Assembly: GCF_014851395.1 (NCBI RefSeq)
Contig: NW_024041150.1
Span: 49,500,183 to 49,564,182, forward strand
Origin: Micropterus salmoides
Lineage: Eukaryota; Chordata; Actinopteri; Centrarchiformes; Centrarchidae
Reading direction: 5' to 3'
DNA length: 64,000 nt
Part shown: piece by piece, positions 12,011 to 24,900 of the stretch
Position numbering within the stretch: the first letter of the stretch is position 1
Layout of the letters: every line of letters begins with the position of its first letter
Made by a program: the position numbers and the translations under genes
Notes under the pieces: model-generated
What the model was told of the DNA's origin: nothing
Seen by the model: only the letters and a program-made list of their open reading frames with translations
The model's database searches: none

Positions 12011-12592
12011 CATAACAGGTACTAAAATTACACGTGCAATATTGAGTGCACACACAATTTTGTTACGTTTAGTTTACATTAGTAAATCTGGCCCATTGTG
12101 TTACAGAGTGTTACTTTGCAATGTTTTATCTAAATTAATTACATGGAAACACTGAAATGTATAAATGTAAATATTAGATCATTTCTTCCCTTCCAGCTTG
12201 TTAAAACAAATGTATTTAAATACAATAATCTCAAAGTCAACATATAATAAATAAATAAAAGACAAGAAACAAGATGATTTATATGAACAGATTGTTTTAA
12301 GTTGTGATGATGAATGTTTTGCTTTATATTTGTTATATATTTCTTTGCATGTGTAACTTAAAATCCTTAGTTTAGACAACATGACTTCAGGATAAAAATG
12401 ATTTCTGTTCACTAATGATTGTGAGTAATGACTACTAAAGCAAACTTGATTTGTCTACTGCATCAACTTAAGCTTCTGTGTTAATACAACTTAACCATTA
12501 AGTTTTACCTTGTGTAAAAACTGAAATGGTTTAAGGCAACGGGTTTCCACGTGAAGATCTAGTAAAGTCAACTCATTTGGGATTAGAGTGAA
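12011..12592. other. AT-rich, no recognised gene
   Basis: No coding signal. It runs from the right hAT target duplication to the breakpoint at about 12593, where sequence homologous to SRCR intron blocks begins. Confidence 0.5.
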
Positions 12593-12708
12593 ACAAAATA
12601 AAAACATGTCATGAAACAACAACTCAGTGATTCAAACTGGACTCAGCACAACTCCAACATCAGTTCATCATTAACAACAGAACACGTCTTTATACATCTG
12701 GGGCTTAC

Positions 12709-12993
12709 CTGAGCAGGTGAGATCCAGGATGGAGGAAGAAGAAGATGATGATGCACACTCCCTCAGAGCAGATCCAGACTGAACACAGACAGAGCTGATC
12801 CACCACACAGGTCTGAGTGAGGACTCCTTTCTCTGTCCTACAGAAAGAGCAGAGCCACAGTCCAGCTGTCTACAGACAACAGCTGCTGTCTTCAGGATCC
12901 AGACAGTGACACTCCCTGGTCTCCAGTCTCCCTGATATTTCAGCTCCAGTGTTCCTGCACAGCGACTGGCTCCTCCCACCAACCTGACAGGCT
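12709..12993 (-). CDS. gene 1 exon: short SRCR domain (A3)
   Basis: This 285-bp phase 1-1 exon has an acceptor TGTTCAG before 12993 and a donor GTAAG after 12709. It encodes PVRLVGGASRCAG at the start and ILDLTCSG at the end. Six cysteines are present. The positions equivalent to C2 and C7 of 8-Cys SRCR domains are not cysteine. A serine run precedes the last strand. Confidence 0.85.
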
Positions 12994-15900
12994 CTGAACA
13001 GAAACCAGAGAGTCATCAGTAAAACAATAAAGTGAGTTTCATCAGAAGAGAAATGAAGCAAATCAAAGCTGCAGCTCCTCTTCTACCTGAGCAGGTGAGT
13101 CCAACAGCTTTTCCAGGTGAGCAGGTGTTTCTAGCTGAGCCTGAGCTTCTACAGTCCAGGAGAGCAGACTCATGGCCTCCACACTGGAACTCTTTGGTCC
13201 ACATCGGAGCCTCCACTTCTCCATAGAGCGCCCCCTGGAGGACTGAAGGAGCCCCACAGCCGAGCTCCCTACAGACCACCTCTGCATCCTGCTGGTCAAA
13301 GTCAGCTTCACACACTGAGGACCACCTCTGGTTAGACTGGTTAGACTGGTTAGACTTCACCTCCAGTCTGCCTGAGCACAGACTAGTCCCGTCCAGCAGC
13401 CTGACAGAGTCTGGAGAGATAATAGAAGATGAAATAGAGATAAAGACACCAGAGACAAAATAAAAACATGTCATGAAACAACAATTCAGTGATTCAAACT
13501 GGACTCAGCACAACTCCAACATCAGTTCATCATTAACAACAGAACACGTCTTTCCAACAGCACAGACATTTACATTTAATACTCTGTCACACTTGTTCTC
13601 CACGTCTGAACACTTTCAACATGTTTCCAAACAGCAGCACAACATCATCATCTGCAGATTTCTCTGTTCTGTTCCTTCTGCTCAGGTTCTCCACAATCTT
13701 TGCTCTCCACACAAACCAGTTCAACACTTTTCTTTCTGTCTTAATGTTCCAAGAAGACCTGTGACCCAGAATAAAAACCTGGTTAGAAAATAATCCAACA
13801 ACTCTCCCCGGTGTCATGTGACTCAGTAGTGTTACAAAGTTACAGCAGCAGAAAGTATTTTTCTGTAACAGTGGACTCTACACTCCTGACCTATACTGAC
13901 CAGCTGACATTCAGTGTTAGATTTCTGAGTAAAGTGTTGTAAATAACCCAACAATTTGTTGGCTTTGAACCAAATAAGAGTCACAGAGGGGAGAGTCTGG
14001 CTGACACTGGAATGGCTATCCATGACAGTTTGAGATTAGTTTTTGCAAACTGCAGAGGTCAGCTATATGACAATGCAAGAGATAAACATATTGAGAGAGA
14101 ATAACTTACAGCAAAATCACAAAGTTTACATTTGGATTATAACACAGGGCCGATTCTAGGATCAGACCTTTAGGGGTGCTCAGCCCCTAATTAGAATGTA
14201 GCATGCATACAATGCCTTGCAAAAGTGTAATTGGTGAAACATTGGGGGCTTAGCCTAGCCCATAAAACTTAATATCTTCACATAATAATTGCCCCCCCCC
14301 CCCCCCCACACACACACACTCCAAAGTTAAGTCTCACAACAACACTATTTACTGTGTTAAACACTTATTTTCCTGCATTCTGGTGTTTTTCTGCACCAAT
14401 TTCTGCCTTTTCTGCATCAATTTATTGTGGAAATTATTTATGTAAGGGGACACACAAAATTCAGGTGGTTGAATCTTTGTTTCACTGGCTGCTTTTAAAT
14501 GACCTGCAGGCTGGCAATTCTACCTTCAGATGTTAGGACTGATTACTCGTTTGATCGTCCTTGAAGCTGAATTGTGGTGAATATTTAAGAACATTTTGAT
14601 ATTTTCTGACCTTGTAACTGATTATTTAGTCCAATCTTAAATGTGCAATTGTAATACTGACTGCCTTGGCCAGGACACTCTTGGAAAAATAGTTTTTCTG
14701 GTTTAATAAAGGTATAATAAAACAATCTAAAACTGTAACAGAATATAATGCAGAGCAGCTCTCAGGCATTCTGTGTTGCTTACAGATATGTTTTTCCTGT
14801 AGATCAACTTTTAATATCATCACTGCTGAATCAACACACAGTGATAAACTCCTGGACTTTAATAGCTCCTGTGTTTCAGCAGGTTTTCTGCTCATGTTCA
14901 AAGTTCTGCACATTCAGAATCTCACTGGGTTCTCTGACATTTCCAGAATAAAGAATATTTTGAGAGGTCAAACAGGAGAAATCATAAACGGTCCACCTGT
15001 TTTTTTTTTTTTAAGTAGTCGATTGATTATAAAATTTGTGATTTATTGTCATTCATAAAAACATCTCAAAACATCTCACTATTTATTAGCCTACTTATAA
15101 ACTGCAGCTTGGAAAAGAACCTGGGGGGTTAATCTCTAATAACTTTTGAAAACAGAATGTACTTATTATTGTGGCTAAAAGAGAGTATTTACAGTGACAG
15201 AAGATGGAGAATAAAATAACTAGATCAAAACCAACTACATAAACCGTGGAACAGCTGCTAGTTAATGTAGCCACGGCACAAATGTATTCAGTTCTCCTAA
15301 TGTTCCACTTGTCTGTGATATTCCCTGTGTCTCACTCGGCCCTGACTCTCCCTGTTCTGTGGTCACTTCATCTCACATCTAGGAAAGCAACAAATGTTTG
15401 TGAACACAGAACGTCTCGGGTTACGTATGTAACCCTTGTTCCCTGAGAAGGGGAATGAGACACTGCATCGGTGATGAAAGGCTGAAATCATGAATGAAAC
15501 TACTCCAATCCTATTGCCGTTGCTAGAACGTAGCGTGTGACGGCGTAACTGGAGGCGTATATAAGCACACCGGACACATCAGCTCTTTGCTATGAAGCAA
15601 GGCACTCCAGGTGGGGTGAGGTTTGGCAGACCGACACAGTGTCTCGTTCCCGTTCTCGGGGAACAAGGGTTTCATACGTAACCCGAGACTTTCCCCTTCG
15701 AGGGAACTCGAACTGCGTCGGTGACGACACTATGGGAATGAGATACCCACTAGGCCGCGCCGACACCCCCGCCTGCCCCAGCGTGCAGTAACCCGTAGGC
15801 ACGACTAAGAGGAGAGTGCACAGATGCCGGGTGCAGAAGGAAGGTCAAGACTGTAAAACAGGATGAAAGTGTGAGGAGTGGCCCAACCAGCTGCCTCACA

Positions 15901-18900
15901 AAAATCCAGGACAGAAGCCCCTGTGAGGAGGGCCCTAGAGGCTGCCATGCCTCGAGTAAAGTGCGCCCTTACGGCCATAAGTGAGGTGAGGGATGAAATG
16001 CCTGCAGCACCGTGGACCCTGCCATACTGGACAGAACCTTAGGGACATAGCCCGGACAGGGGTGCAGGATGGCTCTGACCCCCAGTCAGCGCTCTGAAAA
16101 CCGCCAACATTTCCAGGCAATTTATGTGCCAAGAGAAATGATCTCTCTCGCAAAGCGGCCATCCCGTGAGTGAGCTGTCTGTCGAAATAATTATTTGGCG
16201 ACATGACGCTCCCAACACGGGACCCTGGGACAGGAACCAAGGTTTCCTCCATACAGACAGGGAACAAAGGCACCTGCTCGTAACCCGTATCTGCCTGGTA
16301 TGCCTGCAAAACCTCCATCGTGTGCAGGCTCGCACCAGACCGGCCCGCCGCCATGTAAGCCTTGCCCAGCAGAGCAGATGTCACGTGATGTAGCGCAAGC
16401 ATGGGAAAACACACTGCCTGAACTGCTCACCAGCCATCCCCTCTGCCAGACTTCTTTACTGAAAGTAATGGATTCTGTTGGGCCCCATTTGATCTCTGTT
16501 TTCAACAGCTCCCTATCTACTGGTTGTGTCCCTGATTATTTTAAAACGGCTTGCGTGAACCCACTTTTAAAGAAACCTGGTTTAGATCCCTCCCTCCCAC
16601 ATAATTTTAGACCAATTTCAAAACTGCCTTTTATTGCAAAGATTCTAGAAAGAATTGTGTCCAAACAGCTGCTCACTGTACTGGAAAATAACAAAATATT
16701 TGAAAAGTTTCAATCTGGTTTCAGGAAGTACCACAGCACTGAGACTGCCCTGCTTAAAGTCACCAATGACCTGAAAAGGGGACAGTTTCTCGATCTTATT
16801 TGACTTTATTTTATCCCTTTTATTTGATTCTATTTCATATTTATCTTAAACGTGTATTTTAGTCTTTTCAATGTTTTCTTGCTTTTATTTTGTATTGTTT
16901 TTGTAGTATTGTCTTTTGGGTATTATTGTCTTTACACTTGTTAAAGCATTTTGTAACTTGTTTTTGGAAAGTGCTCTACAAATTAAAAGATTATTATTAT
17001 TATTATAAAAAGCAAAAGAACAAACCTGTTTCATCTGCTGTTCATCAGCTTAGAAACAGCTGCAACATGGTTATTTCTAGGGAATGCAGTTTGCTTTGCT
17101 TGCTGATTATCTGTAATTTAACTATTTCTAAAATTTTAAATCTCCATTAAAGTTTTGATAAGATCACTTTAAAATATAACTTTTGCTGCCTGTGCCTTTA
17201 TTATGGACATGTAGCCAACCAAACCGCTTGTTTTGCAGTAGCACAGGCTGCCAAAACAATCTGATTATTCCTGAAGCATCTAAACAATCTTCACAACGCA
17301 GATAATTATTGTGGCAGTAAGAGGAGAGCAGCTCGTTGTTGAAGCAGGTAAACTACATACAGAGGAAGCTGTGCGTCATGCGTAAAGCCCAACAGGACTG
17401 TTTTATTATCTCTCTCTGTGCATCTGAAAAATAAATAACAGCTGGTAGCTGCTGAGTGAAAGTCAGTTTCACCGGCGACTTTCTGTTGATGGACTCACCG
17501 TCGGACATCGCGATGAAACAAATAGTAACCGATGTGTATTAAAGAAAAGAAACAGGCTAATGTCCAAAGCGATGCTCTGTTCAACAACAGGACACTTTTA
17601 ATATATCAGAATCAATGCAGTGATCGTCTGACAAAGATCTTACAGTGTATAGTCTTCATTTGCTCTGCAGAGACTAAAGACGCTTTTAATAGAAAGTGAA
17701 AGTGTTTCACTTGCCGGCTTGTTAAAGAGCGACGCAGGCTGCTTTCCAACAGACCAGCAGGTCCACGGTGTGGCTCACTACATTTCAGTTGTATTAGTAG
17801 AACATAAAAAGATATTTGCCTGATTTTCTAAAGGTTTGCATCCGCCCAGCTCTGTGACCGTGACAAGCGCCCGACCAGCGCTTTACTGCGTGACTGCACA
17901 CACACAGCCTGGAGGAGCTCATTTCTGTTAATGAAGCAAAATGCAGATTACAGACTGGAGAAGTTATAAAAGGTGTGAATGGAAGATGTAGCGAAATTAA
18001 GAGTAGGCCTACATTAGATGTACCCACCCCTGCTGCAGACATCATCACTGCTGCCTTCAGCTAGAAGGAACAGCAGCACAAAGAAAAGTCTCTAATACTG
18101 AGGAACTTTGCTGCTCCGGCCTCCAGCAACTTGGTTTTTCCTCCCTCAACATTTCTACAGGCTACATTCTGTCCGCGACTGATGTGGACTGTGAGTGATT
18201 GACTGGTCTCTTAGTAAACCGCCTCCTATATGAGCCAGCTCCAAAACCGCCTGAGGCAGGAGGGCAATGCCAAATAAAACTTTACATTAGGAAAGAGGGG
18301 GGGACAAAACGTAGATTTTGAAATGAAATATGTATGATGCCTCCTCTGCCTATCAGGTGATTAACCTCACCACAAATCCACATAAGTTAATTTCAGCGCC
18401 TCTGATAAAGTGCCGCTCACAGCCGAGAGGACAGACACAAAGCTACAGCTGGATCGTCTTATTCTCTGCTAATTTGCAGAAGAATAAATACTAACAATAA
18501 TCTCTCTCTCTTGCTCGCTCTCGATCGCATAACGTTAATTAAGCAATAAAGTTCAATTGTCGTCTTTTGTTTGATTTAAAAAATAATAATAAATTCTTCT
18601 GAGATTGGGGCTTTTCAAAAAACATCCGGGGTAACGACGCCGCTGGTGGAGAGTATAGTTAGGCCTACTAGAGAGGAGCTGGTGCAGAGCGGAGCGGGTC
18701 GTGGAGCGGTTAGGGTCAGACAGCAGTGTGGAGCTGTAGGCTCGTGTTTACTCCCTCAGAGGAGGGAGGGTGTTAAAGCGTTTCCCTAATTTAAGTGTTC
18801 ACTCTCGTGTTTTCAGTTAAATCTTGTTACATGCTTTCTCTTTTAAGGAAGTAGTTTTCTGTTGCTGATTGACTTTAATTTGTCAGTATTATTTAATTGT

Positions 18901-21900
18901 TAATAAAACTTTTATTTTGGTTGCACTGAATCTGTGGAGTATAAATTATCTCTTAGTAAAATATTCTAACATTAAATTAAAACTGATTTCATAGCCAGGC
19001 CTACTGTTAGCAGTGTTATAATAATAATAATATTACTTTCTCATTTTACATTTACTCTTTTTCCAGATAACTATTTACAAAACAGTAATATTATTACAGT
19101 TACTAATCCAAGTAACGCTGCAGTACTGACTTACTGAACGCATCATCCTTGGCATAAATACGCGTCTGGGCGGCAGGTCAGCTGCACTGGACCTGATGTT
19201 ATTCAAGTCAGCTGTTAGCCAACAAGCTAAAGTAAAGTAGAAGGAAGAATGGAGAACGAGGGAGAGAGTAATTATAATTATTGCCATATCCAGGCTCTGA
19301 TTGGTCGGTTGACAAAAAGTGACTAACAAGCATGTCGGATCTGTGAAAAGTTGAAAATGTTGAACAACTAAATGTAGAGATACAACTAACGTTAAATGAT
19401 CTTCTCCCACTTTTCTTCTGTCTTACTGCTTCATCTGCTGACGGCGTCTCTCTGTCACAGAGCGACTGGAGCACCGGAATTTCTCTCGGACAAGTTCAAC
19501 TATGTTTTGAATAGTTAGGGGTGGTTGGTTTACGGTAAACATATTCACACTTTGACAAAACTGTGGCTATTGTATGCAGAACGTCGATTTTGCGTGTATA
19601 TGATACGCTGCGGATAGCTGTTGTGTTGCAACACAAAGGAGGCTAACCCTACCTGCTAGCACATCGGCCATGAGGCTTACAACACAGCTGCAGGGTTAGC
19701 CCGTCGATATGCACATATTTACTGACTTAGGTTTAGGCACAAACTTCTGTGATGATTAAGGTTAGGGTAAGTTGCCTCGGAGGACTGTCAACGCCTTAAA
19801 CACAAACTTCTCTAGCTAGCTAGCCTAAATGACACCCTGGGGTGACCAGAAATGCCTGTAGCACATAGCTACACACACAGCATGGTTGCGTCTCATACAC
19901 ACACTGCTAAACATGAAAATCGTTGTTTTGTGTAAAATAGCCACAGTTTTCTCAAATCGTGTATATATGACGCCTGAGCATGAGAAAAGGGTTGGGAAGT
20001 AACTAGTTACATGTAATTTAGTTACGTAAATGCTCCATATTTGTATAGCGCCTTTCTAGTCTATTCGACCACTCAAAGCGCTTTTACACTACATCTGCGT
20101 TCACCATTCACACATATTCACACACTGAGCCTAAGTGCTCAAACACATTCATACACTGGTGGAACAGCCGTCAGGGGCAATTAGTAGTTCAATATCTTAC
20201 GTAATCTAATTACAAATTAACTGTAACTAATGTGTTACAGTTACTGGGGAAAATTTAAATCACAGTTACTTATGAAAATGTTCATGATAACATCAGGGGT
20301 TACATCTGAATATCTTCTGCTCGGCTATATGTTGAGTAACATTAATTTTGTTGCTTATCTTGTTTTTCATGTGCACAATGTCTTTCTTTGCCAGCTCCAG
20401 CCACAGCTGTTTAGTAAAGTTTGATGATGTTCTGACGCTTCTGACTCTGTAGAGCCCTGCATCATCCATCCTGGCAAATGATCCTCTCGTGCTGCTGTTC
20501 TTCTTGTTTTATTGGCGGGTGCCGTTGACTTCCTGTCTCTGTTACAGCTGATGTTCTAACGTTACATACTGCAACTGGCTTTACCGGAGGGGAACGTAGC
20601 AAACATTTCAACTACGCCCAGCGTTTCTTTTTTAAGAAAGGTTAAAAATACAGGAGAATAAAGAGAGGCTTGACAGGTCTGTTCATTCTGCTACCACGGA
20701 TGTACTGATACATCCCTGGTAGCCAGGCATTTATACTTGTGCGTCCGTCATTCTGCGATTACACAAACCAAATGCTAGTCGCCAGTAGCACTACAGCGTC
20801 CACTGTGTTGACTTTTGCCGGCCGAGCAGGCTAACTTCCGGTTCAGCCCTCTGCTAACGTGAATGGGGGTAAAATTGTAAACGTGCAGCTGGTGCAGCCT
20901 TTTCAAATGTTATCGACCGAATGGATCACATTCTGATAGTGAAAGGAGTCATTTCGCTCGGATTGTGACGGTCAAATATATCGATCCACCGTGTTACAGC
21001 CGCCGTTTTGGCCGCTAGTAAAAGTTACATCAAAGCACGGGCACTTCCTGTCGGCACAGAGGCATTGTGAGGCTACCCGGCCGACCAATCACAGTGCTTA
21101 CGGTCCGCGTCGACTCGACGTGTAGTTAAATTTTTGAGAAGGTGCACGTCAGGCTACGGCGTAGGTGACAGCGTAGGGTAGGGGGCTACGTAGAGGCTAC
21201 ACCGTTGATTTGACGCAGAAGTATAAATTGTACTTAAATTCTGCATGATGGAGGATGTGTACAGGTGTTGATATTGTTCTTCAGGCTGTGATCATAGGCT
21301 GTAACCTGTCAACATAAATCCTGTATAACCTAAAGGTGTTTCCTACAAATAATTCAAAACCTTAATTGTGCGCGATGTTGGGTGGAGACCCTACAAGACA
21401 TTGTGCCCAGGGGCCTCTGACTTCCCAATCCAGATCTTACTGTCATACATGATGTCATAGATGATGTCACTAATTGGCTTACCTGAGCAGGTGAGATTCA
21501 GGATGGAGGAAGAGGAACCTGATGTTACACAGTCCCTCAGAGCAGATCCAGACTGAACACAGTTAGACCTGATCCCCCACACAGGTCTGACTGAGGACTC
21601 CTCTCTCTGTCTTACAGAAACAGCAGAGCCACAGTCCAGATCTCTACAGACAACAGCTGCTGTCTTCAGGGTCTTGTAATAGTCACTCCCTGGTCTCCAG
21701 TCTCCCTGTTTCAGCTCCAGTGTTCCTGCACAGCGACTGGCTCCTCCCACCAACCTGACAGGCTCTGAACAGAAACCAGAGAGTCATCAGTAAAACAATA
21801 AAGTGAGTTTCATCAGAAGAGAAATGAACCAAATCAAAGCTGCAGCTCCTCTTCTACCTGAGCAGGTGAGTCCAACAGCTTTTCCAGGTGAGCAGGTGTT

Positions 21901-24900
21901 TCTAGCTGAGCCTGAGCTTCTACAGTCCAGGAGAGCAGACTCATGGCCTCCACACTGGAACTCTTTGGTCCACATCGGAGCCTCCACTTCTCCATAGAGC
22001 GCCCCCTGGAGGACTGAAGGAGCCCCACAGCCAAGCTCCCTACAGACCACCTCTGCATCCTGCTGGTCAAAGTCAGCTTCACACACTGAGGACCACCACT
22101 GGTTAGACTGGTTAGACTGGTTAGACTTCACCTCCAGTCTGCCTGAGCACAGACTAGTCCCGTCCAGCAGCCTGACAGAGTCTGGAGAGATAATAGAAAA
22201 TGAAATAGAGATGGCAGGGGTGGTGATGGTGCATAGATAAGATGCTTGCCTTTGGTGTGAGAGACCTGGGTTCAATTCTCACTGTGACCCATCCACCATT
22301 GTGTCCCTGAGCAAGACACTTAACCCCTAGTTGCTCCAGAGGCGTGCGACCTCTGACATGTATAGCAATAAAAGCGTCAGCTAAATGAATAAATGTAAAG
22401 ACACCAGAGACAAAATAAAAACATGTCATGAAACAACAATTCAGTGATTCAAACTGGACTCAGCACAACTCCAACATCAGTTCATCATTAACAACAGAAC
22501 ACGTCTTTATACATCTGGGGCTTACCTGAGCAGGTGAGATCCAGGATGGAGGAAGAGGAATCTGATTCTGCACACTCCCTCAGAGCAGATCCAGACTGAA
22601 CACAGTCAGAGCTGATCTCCCACACAGGTCTATCTGAGGACTCCTTTCTCTGTCCTACAGAAACAGCAGAGCCACAGTCCAGCTGTCTACAGACCACAGC
22701 TGCTGTCTTCAGGGTCCAGACAGAGTATCTCACTGGTCTCCAGTCTCCCTGATGTTTCAGTTTCAGTATTCCTGCACAGCGACTGGCTCCTCCCACCAAC
22801 CTGACATTATCAGCCTCTGAACAGAAACCAGAGAGTCATCAGTAAAGAAGTGAATTCAAGAGACTAAACTGATTCTGCTTCTGTGATTCTTTCTTTCTCT
22901 TTTCTTTCTCTCTTTACCTGTTGAGGTGTGTCGTCCTTCAGCCTGGAGTCCTGTGATTGGAGCACAGCCGTGGACAGAAAGAACAATCAGGTTGTTTTGT
23001 AAAGAACTTTCTATCAGCTCAGAAACATCTCAGTAAACTCCCTCTGGACTCATTTTACCAGTTTACTGTAGGTGAGATCAGTGGTGGAAAGTAACAAAGT
23101 ACAAATACTTACTGTACTTAAGTAGTTTATTTCAGTATCTGTACTTTACTTGAGTATTTTTAGTTGTTGCAACTTTTTACTTTCACTTCACTACATTTTA
23201 AAACCAAATGTCACATATTACATTCTGCACCAGACCTCGTTACATTGGTATTAGTCGCCTGTGCAGCACCTGAGTGGAGCAGCACTGAAAAACAAAACTG
23301 ATAAAGCCGACTCAGCGCGAATCAACTTCAGCCAGCTGATGCGACACGACATACGCAGTGACAGTCCAGCACAGAGCTGGACGGCCCCGCCTCACTTTCC
23401 TGTCAAAGGTGAACGTGAATGTTTGATGAGAGGATGAAGAGGGACTGTCCTTCTAGGCACGAGGAGAGAAAAAACTAAATGACACTCAGCCTAATGTGCA
23501 GCTGCAGTGAATCTGTCTGTCTGTCTGTCCTGCTAAGCAGCTGAGCAGCGCTGGTTTAAATTAAACTCACGCATTCAGCAAGAAACATCTGTGGACCAGT
23601 CCAGACAGGATGTGAGGGCACTCCTCATACATCATTTAAAAACAAGACAGTGAAGTTTAGTTACAACTCTGGACTGATGCATGATGGGAAGCAGTGGATT
23701 CATAACGACTATTAAAATGTTGATTAGCTGGACAGACTGGGCAATATGGATGCACATGTCAGTAAATACTAAGCAGCACATATTCAGCCCAGTCATTTTA
23801 TAAATATTACATATCTGAAAAGCCAGTTTGAATGGGCCTGATGCAGCTGATAATTAATATATAGAAAATATCTAGAATTTACAGGGGCTGTGGTGCCGTT
23901 TGTCAGATTAGATGCTGGATCATCAGCCAGTACGAGCACAGCCAGAGATGTGCAGCCAGCATCAGATACAAGCAGCTCAGACTCTAATGGAACAGTTGCT
24001 GCTCCACCAAATGAGCCAGCAGATTGGCCCCCAGTCTTATCTGACTTCATGAGGTCTGAGTTAGAGCGCAGAGGTCTGTTCAAACCAGCACTGGACTTTT
24101 CTAGAAGAGCTTTCTATTCAGGCTTCTTACAGAGGGAGAATTGTAGTGAGAGCATTGCTGTGTCAGGTGCAGTGTTGGGGTAGTTACTCAGAAAAGGTCA
24201 TGGATTACACATTACTAGTTACTTACTTTACTAGATTACTCACTGCAGAAACTAACTAGTTACACTACTAGTTACATTACTTTTGGATTATCCAACGAAG
24301 GTTAAAAGGGCAACTGGACTTGGTTGAAGATACTGGAAGACGTTTCGTCCCTCATCCAAAGGACTTCTTCAGTTCTGACTGACTAGCAGGGAAACTCAGC
24401 TATTTAACCTCAGTGGGGTCATTGGCCCGGGTCATCGATACCGCTGGTTCGTTAGTGTTCCTTGTTGCTGTGACGACAGTCGTTACAGTCGTTAAGACTA
24501 GCTGTGGCCAAGACTGAACGACCATCGTTGGTATCTTCACCTGAGGCCAATAGGTTACGTTTGTTGAGTTTCCTGGGAAGTGATGAAAGGACAGCATTGT
24601 AAGTGGGGGATAAGTGGTGGCGTAGACCCCCTCACCTGTTCAATGACGGCTTCTCCACCCTGGTGTAGATGCTTCCTTGACACCTCTTTCAAACCATCCA
24701 TCTTCTCTGTCTAAAATGTGCACCTGGTGGTCCTCAAACGAGTGTCCTCTGTCCTTCAGATGTAAGTAGACTGCAGAGTCTTGACCTGAGGAGTTGGCCC
24801 TTCTGTGTTGAGCCATGCGTTTGTGTAGTGGTTGTTTAGTCTCCCCAATATACAGGTCTGTGCATTCCTCACTGCATTGGACCGCATACACTAGATTGCT

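Noticed and set aside
13032..13226. plus-strand frame repeated at 21803 and 55557
   Set aside because: Antisense shadow of the long SRCR exon; it repeats only because the exon does.
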